Below are positions 1 to 10,099 of a DNA stretch of 51,112 nt, one piece after another. The translations under genes and the position numbers were made by a program. Position 1 is the stretch's first letter, and each line of letters starts with the position of its first letter. The notes beneath the pieces are model-generated. The model was given only the letters and a program-made list of their open reading frames with translations. It was not told where the DNA came from and ran no database searches. Origin of the DNA: Shewanella sp. CG12_big_fil_rev_8_21_14_0_65_47_15 (GTDB lineage: Bacteria > Pseudomonadota > Gammaproteobacteria > Enterobacterales > Shewanellaceae); the NCBI RefSeq assembly GCF_002783505.1, contig NZ_PFGL01000020.1, forward strand, positions 1 through 51,112, written 5' to 3'.

Positions 1-2793
1 GGCGTCTTTGATGGCACGGTCACCACCAACCTTGGTAGCTTCAGTATCACGGTCAGCAACACCAATGATGCGCCGGTGATTTCGGGCACGCCCGCGACCT
101 CGGTTAATGAGGACAGTGCCTACAGCTTCACCCCCACCGCGAGCGATGAGGATAGCGGCGACAGTTTAGTCTTTAGCATTAGCAATATGCCAAGCTGGGC
201 GAGCTTCAATAGCAGCACGGGTCAATTAAGTGGCACTCCCACCAATTTGGATGTGGGCACGACTTCTGGGATCATAATTTCTGTCTCTGATGCAACTGAA
301 TCTGTCAATTTAGCTGTGTTTAATATTGAAGTGGTTAATGTCAATGATGAGCCCGTTATTGAGGGTTCTCCTTCGTTAACTGTCGAAGAGGATTCAAGTT
401 ATATTTTTATCCCCACTGTGAGTGATGAAGATGAAGGTGATAGCTTAAGCTTTATTATTGCAAATAAACCCAGTTGGGCGAGTTTCGACACAAGTAACGG
501 GACGTTATCAGGAACGCCGACAAACGATGATGTTGGGGTGACAAACGATGTCATGATTTCTGTTACCGATGGCACTATGCAGATTGATTTACCAGCGTTT
601 AGCATTGAAGTGCTCAATGTGAACGATGCACCTGTTTTTGATGCTGAGCCCAATTTGGAGGGACAGGCTGGGGCGACATACCGCTACTTGGTCGAGGTAT
701 CGGATGTGGATGTTGGTAGTGAGTTGACGTTAAGCCTGTTAACGGGTCCTGACTGGCTGCAGTTGAGTGGCAATTTACTCAGTGGTACGCCTCCCTTGTC
801 AGCAGCCGATCAAACTTTTGATATCGTTTTGGGATTAACGGATGGCATAGTAGATACGTTAGTGACCCAAGAGTTTAGTTTAATGGTCGCGCAACCAACC
901 GATACAGAGGTCGCGGTTCAGTTCTACTTCTCACCGGCACCCGCAGTTATTAATCAAAATGTTAACTTGATTACTGAGATCAATAATGTCGGCTATACCG
1001 CAGCGAAAGGCGTTACCTATGATATCGAATATGGTGCTCAGTTCAGTCTGTCGTCTATGCCTGAGTTCTGTAGTGAGGTTTCGGTGGGTCATATCACCTG
1101 CGTGCTCAATGATGAGTTAGCCATTAGTGCTCAAGTGACGAGCGTTATCAGCTTTGCTGTCGTTGATATTGCTGCTGGATTTAGTACTGCGAAGCTTAGC
1201 CTTGTGGGTGATAATCTTGATGATGTCACCACGACAGAAACCGCCAGTATATTGCTTGCAAATACTCTGGCGATTCTGCCTGGCGCTATTCTATCGAGCA
1301 CGCCTGCGAATGCAGGATACGCCGTTGATATTAATGGCGACTCGTTTGCAGATTTGTTGGTTTATCAGGCTGCAACTGCAGATATTCAGGTCTTGCTAAA
1401 TGACGGGTTAGGTCAGTTAGTTGAGTCTTCAAGGATCCCAGTCACCTCCGCGCTGACATCGTTGGTGGTCGCAGATATTAATGGTGATGGCTTACCCGAT
1501 ATTGTCACAACAGGCGGGGCGAGCGGCATTTCTAAGGCGTATATGTTGACTGCAGCATTTGAAGTCGCCTCGGAAGAGTCCCTTGATGCCGTACTTGCTG
1601 ATATTGCCGTTGTGGCTGATGTCAATTTGGATGGTCATCCAGAGGTTATCCTTGCGGGTATTTATCAAGCTCAAATTGCTATCTATTCTGGTCTCGGAAC
1701 TGGCGCAACCTCAGTGCAGTTGTTGCCGTTTACTTTACCTGCACCTGCACCTGCGCTTGCTACAGCAAAGAAAAACTTAGCACCTATGGCTGAGGATGTA
1801 ATAGAAACTGGAGTGACATCGCTGAATCTTGTACAGGACAGCTCAAATATCAGCATATTAGCGACCTATCAAGGGCAAACTCCCATATTGCATAAATTAA
1901 ACGGAACCGTTTGGGCAGGGACGGCTGTGCAAAGTTTGACTGATCAGAGTGAGAAAATAGTCACCGCTGATTTGGAACAGGATGGCATGCTCGATCTCTT
2001 CGTTTATGACAATAACGGATGGCGACTCGTTGCCAATGCGTTTGATGCTGAGTTTGTTGTCAGTAAAGTGAGCTTCCCTCGTGTTGATAATATTCTCATT
2101 CGTGATTTGGAAGCCGATGGTGTGCCTGAAATATTATTGCTGACTAAAACAGGTGTCAGTATTTGGCATTACTATGGCATTAACGATATTCGCCCTGATA
2201 ACGCAATCATTACGGGGACGGATATTGCAAAGTTAGAACTGATTGACTTGGATAATGATGGCAATTTGGACGTTGTCGTGTTTGATGCTCAAAATGGATT
2301 ATCAGCATGGTACGTCAGTGCAAGTGGTTCAATTGGTCGTCAAGATGTTGATTTGGCACTTTACGCTCAGGATGCCAGTTTCCCGAAAGTTAACGAAAGT
2401 TCATTAGTGACATGGACAGTGCAGAACAAAGGGGATGCTCAAGCGACAGAAGTGATGCTGGATATCAATGTCCCGTCAGACTTGGCTGTGACCACACTTC
2501 CTAGCGAGTGTGTTTTAGGCGATGGAAAAATCCGGTGTGCGATAGGAACGCTTGAGGTGGCTCAAAGTGTTGATATTCAAATGTGGTTGACGCCGATATC
2601 GACGGGAGAATTTGCCCTCAACGGTATGGTTTCAAGTTTTGAATATGACATAGGGGCGTCTAATAATCAGAACCAAGTTAACTTCGATGTGATTAACCCG
2701 AAAGAGGGGGAAAATAGCGGTGGTGGATTCCCCATTTGGGCTTTATTTACCTTGGTAATATGCCTGTTCAGTCGGTTTCAAAACCGTCGCTAA
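1..2793 (+). CDS. Exported cadherin-like/FG-GAP repeat protein with GlyGly-CTERM tail (5' end outside window)
   Basis: The frame is open from base 1, so the N-terminus lies outside the window; the internal GTG at 76 is not a credible start. The visible part starts with three cadherin-like/He_PIG Ig repeats of about 95 residues, each with an NEDS/EEDS..SDED..SGTP pattern. A DUF11/CARDB-like domain, an integrin-type propeller with at least six D-x-N/E-x-DG calcium loops (for example DINGDGLPD and DLDNDGNLD), and a second DUF11-like domain follow. The C-terminus is SGGG, a hydrophobic segment, then RR. That is the GlyGly-CTERM signal, which in known families is cut by rhombosortase and leads to surface release through type II secretion. 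An extracellular adhesin or matrix protein is the likely role; the ligand is unknown. A hairpin terminator follows. Confidence 0.85.
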   Translation, partial: GVFDGTVTTNLGSFSITVSNTNDAPVISGTPATSVNEDSAYSFTPTASDEDSGDSLVFSISNMPSWASFNSSTGQLSGTPTNLDVGTTSGIIISVSDATESVNLAVFNIEVVNVNDEPVIEGSPSLTVEEDSSYIFIPTVSDEDEGDSLSFIIANKPSWASFDTSNGTLSGTPTNDDVGVTNDVMISVTDGTMQIDLPAFSIEVLNVNDAPVFDAEPNLEGQAGATYRYLVEVSDVDVGSELTLSLLTGPDWLQLSGNLLSGTPPLSAADQTFDIVLGLTDGIVDTLVTQEFSLMVAQPTDTEVAVQFYFSPAPAVINQNVNLITEINNVGYTAAKGVTYDIEYGAQFSLSSMPEFCSEVSVGHITCVLNDELAISAQVTSVISFAVVDIAAGFSTAKLSLVGDNLDDVTTTETASILLANTLAILPGAILSSTPANAGYAVDINGDSFADLLVYQAATADIQVLLNDGLGQLVESSRIPVTSALTSLVVADINGDGLPDIVTTGGASGISKAYMLTAAFEVASEESLDAVLADIAVVADVNLDGHPEVILAGIYQAQIAIYSGLGTGATSVQLLPFTLPAPAPALATAKKNLAPMAEDVIETGVTSLNLVQDSSNISILATYQGQTPILHKLNGTVWAGTAVQSLTDQSEKIVTADLEQDGMLDLFVYDNNGWRLVANAFDAEFVVSKVSFPRVDNILIRDLEADGVPEILLLTKTGVSIWHYYGINDIRPDNAIITGTDIAKLELIDLDNDGNLDVVVFDAQNGLSAWYVSASGSIGRQDVDLALYAQDASFPKVNESSLVTWTVQNKGDAQATEVMLDINVPSDLAVTTLPSECVLGDGKIRCAIGTLEVAQSVDIQMWLTPISTGEFALNGMVSSFEYDIGASNNQNQVNFDVINPKEGENSGGGFPIWALFTLVICLFSRFQNRR

Positions 2794-2829
2794 TCGCGAT
2801 GTTGCTTAGCGGATATAACTATAATGGGT

Positions 2830-2858
2830 GCAGGGCTTATTAGCCCTGTACTATTTTT
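2830..2858 (+). terminator. Rho-independent terminator after the GlyGly-CTERM protein
   Basis: CAGGGCT and AGCCCTG form a stem with a TATT loop, followed by a T-rich tract. It lies between the stop at 2793 and the next gene, and it argues against starting that gene at 2824, because that would put the hairpin inside the coding region. Confidence 0.7.
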
Positions 2859-2904
2859 GTGCGTTTTACCTATATTAGGTGTTAAGTTGGGAAGGATTGG
2901 GTCT

Positions 2905-5900
2905 ATGGGAATTAAGACTTTTACTATAAGTGCAGTGACACTAAGTGTACTGTTGTCGATGGCCACCAGTATTGCGGAAACAAATCCGAATATGTCAGTG
3001 ACGGATTTGCCCGTCCACGATGAAGGTTTGTTGCGGTTGATGGGAAAGTTAGAGTCCGTACGTGATCCTAAATGCCACGCGACAGCGACCCGTTTAGAAG
3101 GTCTCATTTATGGTACTCCTCTTTCTGATGCCGCACGTTACGCTAAAGCCGAATATCAGAAACATCTCATCCGAGAAATTTGGCTCCTTGCTGCAAAGGC
3201 GCACCCTAGTGCAGAACGTATTAGTTTAAGTGATGTTAAACCCATAGTCGCTTCATTGTTTACCGCGACAGAATCTAAAGATCATTGGACTGTCACTACC
3301 CCAAAAGCGAGCGTGGTTGTCGATTCAAGGGATCAGAAGCATTACGGCTCTATTGCTTATAGTTTCAGAGCCATGTTGGCCGTGCAGCAAGATGCGCTGC
3401 TTGATATGGAGGTTAACTTACCGCCATTGGCAGATGATGCCGTCGAATTTATTCGAGGCCAATTGGATTTAGTGACCCTATCACTTCTGAAGGAGGCAGA
3501 TCTTATTGCCCGTGGCCTTGATGAGTATGAAGTGAGTGAAAAAAGTCTTAGTCAAAGTTGGGCTCGGTTATTCCCAGAGTTTACCGATACGAAACAGAGT
3601 GTGTCTGCTACTACGGTCAGCAGTGGCAAAACGGCTAAAACAGGGCTGCTGAATGAAATTGTTGATTTAAAAATCGCCGCGTTTCAGCAATACAATCAAG
3701 TCAATCAAACGTTATTTTCCCGTAATCTGCAAGTCTATTTTGCCAAGTTGGCTTTGCCAAAGGATGCGCAAAAGTCAGCGGAATTTACCCGTTATTTTAC
3801 CGAAGCTATGGTTGCATTTGCAGGTAGCTTTTATCTTCAATCACAGGCGGCTGTTAAACAAGGTCAGGTAATTAAAGAGGCCGATGTTGATGTGGCGATG
3901 GATAATATTTTGCCTCATAGTGTTAACGAATATGAAGATGTGATTTTTTATCCCAATTACCCATATGCACAACAAATTGAGATTGAAGCCTATGACATGG
4001 ACTCGTTTCGTGACTCAGGACTGCACTGGTTCTATTTAAAAGAAGCTCTGGCTGATTTAGGTGACCGGGTGACCATCGAAGCGGATCCGTTTGCCGCGGA
4101 GCTATTGACCGAAGCGATTGCGCATTACGGGGTATTGTTGCTACGTGCCGCGGGAGAAGAGGGCAAGGCAAAAGGGGCCAGCGAGCTAGATGCAAGCTTT
4201 GTGACCGCAGCATATAACCGTATAGCAAAGCAAGTTGATGCCTATCATCAATATGTTCCCGAGCCAGTGACCACGCCGACGATTCTATCTGCCTCAACAG
4301 AAACCGATGCAGCAATTAAGTTTTTTACCAACGTCACCGATAAGCAGCACATTAATATCGAGCACCGATCTTCAGATTGGTTAAGCCGCCAACTTCGTAG
4401 CTACCTTAATAAAGATACTAATACTGGCATTATTACGATCCCACCGGCGTTCGGCGGTGGTGGTGTTGCCGCAGAAGATATTAATGGCGATGGCTTAACC
4501 GATTTACTCGTGTTGAGTGGTGTGGGTAATAAGTTGTATGTCAATCGTGGTGATGTTTTTGAAGATGTGACCGTTAAATCAGGCCTGAGCAATGTGAGCC
4601 AGCGAGCCGTTAGCCAAGGTAACGCAGGATCCAAGGTCGGCGGACTTGCAGGTGAACCCCGTCAGCCATTAATTGCCGATTTTGATAATGATGGCGATCA
4701 AGACATTATGATCACTTATGTCGATGAACCTCATCGTATTTACAGCAATAATGGTGATGGTACCTTTACTGAGAAAACCGAGATTGCCAAGCTTGGCGGC
4801 GCGGGTCATATAGGTGGCCCCGCAACCACATTCGATGTCAATAACGACGGCCTTCTCGATATCTATATCGAGTATTTTGGTAATTATTTAACGGGCAGTT
4901 TACCGACATTGAAGCGCCGCAACGATAATGGTGAGCCAAACGAATTGTTCATTAATAAAGGCAATTTTGTTTTTGAAAAGGCTGAAGATGCATTGGGTGC
5001 CAATAACTCGGGTTGGGGCCAGGCCGTCACCCATACCGATCTTAATATGGATGGTTGGCAAGACCTGATAGTGGGCAATGATTTCGGTGTTAATGCGTAT
5101 TACATCAACCAGCAAGGCAAAGGATTTGTCGACTATGCCGCTAAAATTGGCACGAGTAAGCCTTCATATACCATGAATCTTAGCTTAAGTGATTTAAATG
5201 GTGATGGTTTACCGGATGTGTACGTGTCAAATATTGTCACTATGAATAAAGATCAAAAATATGTGTTACCAAGTGAAGACACTCAAGCGCAGTTCAATCC
5301 AGATAAATTGGCTAACATGCGTGTTGTCGAAGGTAATGATTTATTTATCTCAGGCAAAAACGCTAATGGAGCGTTACGTTACCAAGCGAGTGATAAAATT
5401 GGCAGAGGTTACTCTTCCACTGGGTGGGCATGGGATGCGGACTTCTTTGATGTCGATAATGACGGTGATGAAGACCTTTATGTGTTAAATGGCATGAATG
5501 ATTACTATGTCTATTCCTCCAGCAATCCTTATTATTCCGACCCTAACACGGGTGAAGCGATGACGGGGTATTTTCCGGATGCAGCTAAAGCCAGTAATGT
5601 GTTTTTCTTAAATACTAATGGTGGGCTGTCTAATGTGTCGGAGCGAAGCGGCTTGGACTTTGTTGCGAACTCACGGTCTGCGGCGTATTTAGATTTTGAT
5701 AATGATGGTGACTTAGATGTCATCGTAAATAACTACCATGATAAAGCACAGCTATTTGAGAATCAGGCTAACACTCTCAATAATCATTGGTTGAAGATCC
5801 GTTTAATTGGTTCACCTGAAAATGGTGTTAATTTAGATGGGATTGGAGCACAAATTATTGTTGGGTATGGTGATAAAGGATATAGCTGGCGGCAAGTGTC

Positions 5901-6072
5901 GGGGAGTCAAGGGTATATGTCAGTGCACCCGAAAGAGCAATCCATCGGTCTTGGCAAATCAACCCTAGCTAAAGTGGTCATCATTTGGCCCAATGGTAAA
6001 CGTCAAAGGTTAAATAATGTAAAAGCTAACCAAGCTTACACTGTCAAATATGAGGCGAAAGCTGTTCAGTGA
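2905..6072 (+). CDS. Exported FG-GAP/VCBS and ASPIC/UnbV domain protein (CRTAC1-like)
   Basis: The frame opens at 2824, but I place the start at ATG 2905. A GGAAGG Shine-Dalgarno sequence lies about 10 bases upstream, the product (1055 aa) then begins with a clean signal peptide (MGIKTF...ATSIAE), and the terminator at 2830-2858 falls outside. Residues about 30-500 are mostly helical and match no domain I recognise. From about 530 there are FG-GAP/VCBS repeats with calcium loops such as DINGDGLTD, DFDNDGDQD, DVNNDGLLD, DLNGDGLPD and DVDNDGDED. The last 90 residues are an ASPIC/UnbV module with GIGAQIIV and WPNGKRQ. The family is extracytoplasmic and mostly of unknown function. Its stop overlaps the start of the DUF255 gene, so the two are probably translated together. 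Confidence 0.85.
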   Translation: MGIKTFTISAVTLSVLLSMATSIAETNPNMSVTDLPVHDEGLLRLMGKLESVRDPKCHATATRLEGLIYGTPLSDAARYAKAEYQKHLIREIWLLAAKAHPSAERISLSDVKPIVASLFTATESKDHWTVTTPKASVVVDSRDQKHYGSIAYSFRAMLAVQQDALLDMEVNLPPLADDAVEFIRGQLDLVTLSLLKEADLIARGLDEYEVSEKSLSQSWARLFPEFTDTKQSVSATTVSSGKTAKTGLLNEIVDLKIAAFQQYNQVNQTLFSRNLQVYFAKLALPKDAQKSAEFTRYFTEAMVAFAGSFYLQSQAAVKQGQVIKEADVDVAMDNILPHSVNEYEDVIFYPNYPYAQQIEIEAYDMDSFRDSGLHWFYLKEALADLGDRVTIEADPFAAELLTEAIAHYGVLLLRAAGEEGKAKGASELDASFVTAAYNRIAKQVDAYHQYVPEPVTTPTILSASTETDAAIKFFTNVTDKQHINIEHRSSDWLSRQLRSYLNKDTNTGIITIPPAFGGGGVAAEDINGDGLTDLLVLSGVGNKLYVNRGDVFEDVTVKSGLSNVSQRAVSQGNAGSKVGGLAGEPRQPLIADFDNDGDQDIMITYVDEPHRIYSNNGDGTFTEKTEIAKLGGAGHIGGPATTFDVNNDGLLDIYIEYFGNYLTGSLPTLKRRNDNGEPNELFINKGNFVFEKAEDALGANNSGWGQAVTHTDLNMDGWQDLIVGNDFGVNAYYINQQGKGFVDYAAKIGTSKPSYTMNLSLSDLNGDGLPDVYVSNIVTMNKDQKYVLPSEDTQAQFNPDKLANMRVVEGNDLFISGKNANGALRYQASDKIGRGYSSTGWAWDADFFDVDNDGDEDLYVLNGMNDYYVYSSSNPYYSDPNTGEAMTGYFPDAAKASNVFFLNTNGGLSNVSERSGLDFVANSRSAAYLDFDNDGDLDVIVNNYHDKAQLFENQANTLNNHWLKIRLIGSPENGVNLDGIGAQIIVGYGDKGYSWRQVSGSQGYMSVHPKEQSIGLGKSTLAKVVIIWPNGKRQRLNNVKANQAYTVKYEAKAVQ

Positions 6073-8291
6073 TGCGTTTATTTTTGCTAGCGATAGCGCT
6101 GTTGAGTTACAGCGCTATCGCCGATAGTTATTCTTCACTTTTTGAAGCTAGGCGTGGTTGGTTCAATGAGCGGAATATTCTCGATAGCGCGATCAAAGAA
6201 AATGGACAACCGAAATACGTTAATTCGTTAATCGCCGCTGAATCACCCTATTTACTGAGTCATTCGCTACAACCCGTCAATTGGTTGCAGTGGCAAGCCC
6301 GTTTCGAGCAAGCGTTTGCGAGTGATAATAAACTGATATTTATCTCTATCGGTTACGAAACTTGTCATTGGTGTCATGTGATGGCACAGGAAAGCTTTAA
6401 TTCTGAAGCGGTGGCGGCCATGCTAAATCGACATTTTGTGAGCATTAAAGTCGACCGTGAACAATGGCCATTGGTCGATAACCGTTACAAGCTTGCTTTA
6501 GAGCTTTTAAAGGGAGAGGCTGGCTGGCCAATCAATGTGATCTTAACGCCGCAAGGTAAGGTTATCTGGGCGGATTCTTACCTTCCCGAAAGTCAGTTTG
6601 TTAAAGTGATTAGCGCCCTCGGTCAGCGGTGGCAAACAAGCCCCGAATCTTTGCTCGCCGTCGCGGATAGAATATCGGCACAGTTAGTGACACCTCTTAA
6701 TCCCGTGAGCCCTAATCATTTAGATCCACATGTTGTTATTCGTGAACTCAATGCTAAACGGTTAAAGACTTTGGCGGATGAAGCTCGTCGTAGTGGTCCA
6801 AGATTCCTCCGAGAATATTGGTTGTTGGGATTATTAGAACAATATCTTGCCCATGGTGATGAACGCATTATTGATGTGGTAACACAGCATGTTGATACTA
6901 TTTTATTGAGCCCAACCTATGATGCCATCGAGGGTGGTTTTCATCGTTATGCTGTAGATGGATTGTGGCAACAACCTCATTTCGAAAAGATGCTTTACAC
7001 ACAAGCATTTATGGTCAAAGTGCTTGCACGCCTCTACCTCATTACGGCTAAACCTCAGTATCTGGCTGCGATGGAACAAACGATCAACTGGGTCGACAGT
7101 TTCTTATATCAACCCTATGGCCGTTCATCTGCAATGTCAGCTATTTCTGATGGCGGAGAGGGAAGCTATTACCGTTTTATTGAGACTGACCAAGCATTAC
7201 TATCAGATGCAGGATTTAATTTTTATGCCAATAGTCAGCCGAATTTAGTGGCATTGGCGAATTTAGATATGGATTGGCGCAATAATCAATGGCACCGGAA
7301 ATTGGTCGCGTTACGCCATCAAAATGTTGCGCCCTTGGTCGATGAGAAAATTATCGTCAGTTGGAATGCGATGTATATTGATGCATTGGTTGATGCTTAT
7401 CAGGTGACGAATAATGAGCAATTTTTAGCGACAGCCTCAGAGATTGCCGAGCAACTTTGGCAGATGGCGCGTCGTAATAACAAGCTGCACCGAATTGTTT
7501 TCCAAGGACGAGCCAGCATTGAGGCGACTTCAGAAGATTATGCTTGGTTTGCCAAAGCATTACTTAATTTGAGTCTCTATAAAACCACGTATCAATCTAA
7601 CCTTGTCCAACGTACTTTGGCTGAACATGCTAATAGGTTTTCCATTAGAGAACGAGCAGCTTGGTTGTTGGATGCATTGGTTAAAGATTATCGCTTTGAA
7701 ACCTTGCAGGAATTGAGCAACGATGGGGAATTGCCGTCGGTCTACTCGAGCGTTTATCAAGCGATGGCTTTAGGGCACAGGAACTTGGGCAGCAAGGAAT
7801 ATCGAACGATTGCGAGTCAACTGATAAAAAATCATAGCTCGAAATCCGATGATGTCGAAGACAATTATAGTTTTTGGGCGGCGGCCGCACAGCAAACGGA
7901 TAGCCCAGTTTTGCGAGCATCTTATTTTGCGAAAGGACATGGAAAGGTTTCACTGATTCGTCGTGGGGGCCATCTGGAGGTTAAACTCGATTTAGAGCCA
8001 GGTTGGCATGTAAATGCAAATCCTAGTACCAATGAAAAACTGATAGCGACTGAAGTTGAAGTGGTAGGCGATACTGCTGCTTTCGAGATTGGCTATCCCA
8101 GCCCGCAGCTTCGGCAACTAGGCTTTAGTCAGTCACTCTTGAAGTTATATGACGATCAAACAAGCATTCTTTTACGCCCGACATCCACTTCATCGGTGAA
8201 CATATCCGGCCTTACCAAGGTAAAAGTACGACTACAGGCCTGTTCAGACAAGCTCTGCTTATTACCTGAAACTATTATCTTATTGCTTTAA
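6072..8291 (+). CDS. Periplasmic thioredoxin-fold DUF255 protein with DsbD-alpha-like C-terminal domain
   Basis: ATG 6072 shares one base with the upstream TGA (TGATG), typical of translational coupling; the GTG at 6069 is an alternative. The 739-aa product starts with a signal peptide (MRLFLLAIALLSYSAIA). Residues about 45-190 are the DUF255 thioredoxin-like domain with the hallmark ETCHWCHVM, and residues about 220-570 resemble the alpha/alpha-barrel part of the YyaL/SPATA20 family. The last 115 residues look like the N-terminal domain of DsbD: a beta-rich segment ending in ACSDKLCLLPE, comparable to the CxxxxxC..PPE of DsbD. Most DUF255 proteins are cytoplasmic and lack such a module. A periplasmic thiol-disulfide role, perhaps serving the surface proteins upstream, is inference. 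Confidence 0.82.
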   Translation: MRLFLLAIALLSYSAIADSYSSLFEARRGWFNERNILDSAIKENGQPKYVNSLIAAESPYLLSHSLQPVNWLQWQARFEQAFASDNKLIFISIGYETCHWCHVMAQESFNSEAVAAMLNRHFVSIKVDREQWPLVDNRYKLALELLKGEAGWPINVILTPQGKVIWADSYLPESQFVKVISALGQRWQTSPESLLAVADRISAQLVTPLNPVSPNHLDPHVVIRELNAKRLKTLADEARRSGPRFLREYWLLGLLEQYLAHGDERIIDVVTQHVDTILLSPTYDAIEGGFHRYAVDGLWQQPHFEKMLYTQAFMVKVLARLYLITAKPQYLAAMEQTINWVDSFLYQPYGRSSAMSAISDGGEGSYYRFIETDQALLSDAGFNFYANSQPNLVALANLDMDWRNNQWHRKLVALRHQNVAPLVDEKIIVSWNAMYIDALVDAYQVTNNEQFLATASEIAEQLWQMARRNNKLHRIVFQGRASIEATSEDYAWFAKALLNLSLYKTTYQSNLVQRTLAEHANRFSIRERAAWLLDALVKDYRFETLQELSNDGELPSVYSSVYQAMALGHRNLGSKEYRTIASQLIKNHSSKSDDVEDNYSFWAAAAQQTDSPVLRASYFAKGHGKVSLIRRGGHLEVKLDLEPGWHVNANPSTNEKLIATEVEVVGDTAAFEIGYPSPQLRQLGFSQSLLKLYDDQTSILLRPTSTSSVNISGLTKVKVRLQACSDKLCLLPETIILLL

Positions 8292-8515
8292 TTGAGATGT
8301 TGTATAGCTGGGTGATGTGGTTAGACCATACTGGTTAGGACATTAACAAGTCCTCGTGCTAGCCACCTTGTACGACTGGTTTCGTCTTAATATTCTCTCT
8401 GAAAAAGTGTTATGCCTAGGAAGTTGAGCTTCTCAGATGCTAGCAAGCTCGTTCTGCTTTTCTGATATACTTCCTTACTTTTGGTTTTCTAAGATTTTGC
8501 TGTGTGGTAGATATT

Positions 8516-9541
8516 ATGCGGATTTTGGTTACTGGTGGCTCTGGTTTTATTGGCTCGGCTTTGGTTCGTATGTTGATTGAGCAAACGGAGTCAGTGGTGC
8601 TCAACTTCGATAAGCTGACCTATGCGAGCCATCCCGAATCTCTGGCTGGTGTTGCCGATAGTGAGCGCTATCATTTTGTACAGGCAGATATTTGCGATAG
8701 GGCAAGGTTAGAGCAGGTGCTGCAGCAATTCCAACCCGATCTTGTGATGCATTTAGCGGCCGAAAGCCATGTGGATCGTTCGATAGATGGACCCGCGGAG
8801 TTTATTCAAACCAATATTGTGGGAACATACACGCTGCTCGAGGCATGTCGTGGCTACTATCAAACTTTAGAACAAACACAACAGCACCGTTTTCGATTAC
8901 ATCATATTTCTACCGATGAGGTTTACGGCTCCCTTGGTGAAACGGGGCTGTTTAGTGAAGCCTGCGCCTATGATCCCAGTTCTCCTTATTCTGCCAGCAA
9001 AGCCTCGGCGGACCATCTGGTTCGTGCCTGGCATCGCACCTATGGTTTACCGATAGTTATTACTAACTGTTCTAATAATTATGGTCCTTTTCAATATCCT
9101 GAAAAGCTAATCCCTTTAATGGTGAATAATGCGTTATTGGGAAAACCACTGCCCGTTTACGGCAATGGCCAGCAGGTGCGGGATTGGTTATATGTCGATG
9201 ATCATGTTAAGGCGTTATTTTTAGTCGCAACGGAGGGGCAGCTTGGGGAGACCTATAATGTTGGCGGCTCAAATGAATGCACTAATCTTGCTGTGGTGCA
9301 GCAAGTTTGTGATTTATTAGAGGAGTTAGTGCCCACTCATCCGCAGTCTCTGGCCATGAGCAGTATGGGGTTTCGTGATTTAATACAACATGTTGATGAC
9401 CGTCCAGGCCATGATGTGCGTTATGCGATCGATGCTAGCAAACTTGAGCGTGAACTTGGCTGGCGCGCACAAGAATCCTTTAGTTCAGGCCTTAGAAAGA
9501 CCGTAGCTTGGATCGTTAAACAGAACGATGTCTGGAGCTAG
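8516..9541 (+). CDS. rmlB: dTDP-glucose 4,6-dehydratase RmlB
   Basis: This enzyme converts dTDP-glucose to dTDP-4-keto-6-deoxyglucose, the second step of dTDP-L-rhamnose synthesis. The protein (341 aa from ATG 8516; an in-frame GTG at 8504 is less likely) has the Rossmann motif GGSGFIGSA at its N-terminus, the [12 protein letters not shown] signature of the family, the STDEVYG segment and the catalytic YSASK. Length matches the family (340-360 aa). rmlA and rmlC lie 4.6 kb downstream in the same orientation, and no rmlD is present in the window. The gene is followed directly by a repeat mosaic. Confidence 0.96.
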   Translation: MRILVTGGSGFIGSALVRMLIEQTESVVLNFDKLTYASHPESLAGVADSERYHFVQADICDRARLEQVLQQFQPDLVMHLAAESHVDRSIDGPAEFIQTNIVGTYTLLEACRGYYQTLEQTQQHRFRLHHISTDEVYGSLGETGLFSEACAYDPSSPYSASKASADHLVRAWHRTYGLPIVITNCSNNYGPFQYPEKLIPLMVNNALLGKPLPVYGNGQQVRDWLYVDDHVKALFLVATEGQLGETYNVGGSNECTNLAVVQQVCDLLEELVPTHPQSLAMSSMGFRDLIQHVDDRPGHDVRYAIDASKLERELGWRAQESFSSGLRKTVAWIVKQNDVWS

Positions 9542-10043
9542 GGCGTTCTTTGGCCAGCTAAGACGCCACTTGCATGGATCTAGAATCATGGCTCTAGAAT
9601 CTAGGGCGTTGCTGCGTAACTGCTAGGGCGCTTTGCTGCTAGATCCTAGGAACACCGCTTTGCGGCTACGGAATGCGCCACTTACGATTTACAGAACGGA
9701 CTTTGCCCTGACGGTGAGTGAGCTTGCGCGCGTTCCGTAATCCGTCCACCGTAAGCGTAGCGTTCCGTTAAGCGTCAACGAAGTGTTTTATCATCTAGGG
9801 CGCGGGCACTTTTCCCTATTCTTTGTCATTCCAGTCCGTGAAAGTCTGAATCTAAGACTCTCGTCATTCCCGCGAACGCGGGAATCCATACTAACGTCTT
9901 TTGGTAGCTTAAAGCGTAGTGACTTAAAGCTAAAAGCTGGATCCCCGCGTTCGCGAGGATGACGGTATAAAAGCTGGATCCCTGCGTTCGCGAGGATGAC
10001 AGCATACTCCTTCGTCATTCCCGCGTAGGCGGGAATCCAGCTT
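9542..10043. repeat. Repeat mosaic with four palindromic units, left of the GIY-YIG gene (copy A)
   Basis: This 500-base stretch has no credible gene. From about 9640 it carries a diverged copy of the composite repeat also seen at 13560-13860, sharing CCGCTTTGCGGCTACGGAA, GTGAGTGAGCTTGCG and TACTAACGTCTTTTGGT in the same order and orientation. Inside it are four palindromic units of about 27 bases of the type CGTCATTCCCGCG..CGGGAATCCA: forward at 9862-9888, inverted at 9938-9964 and 9975-10000, forward at 10013-10039. Short CTAGGGCG and CTAGAA motifs recur at the left end. Confidence 0.85.
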
Positions 10044-10099
10044 CTGAGTTATTATTTAAATCTCGTATAAAATGGATTGCCACAACTCAAGGATGAACG

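Noticed and set aside
2824..2904. Start of the FG-GAP/ASPIC gene at 2824
   Set aside because: It would place a terminator hairpin in the coding region and hydrophobic residues before the signal peptide. ATG 2905 has a good ribosome-binding site.
9791..10018. 75-codon frame left of the nuclease gene, with HPRERGDPAF
   Set aside because: It is a translation of three repeat units and has no other support.
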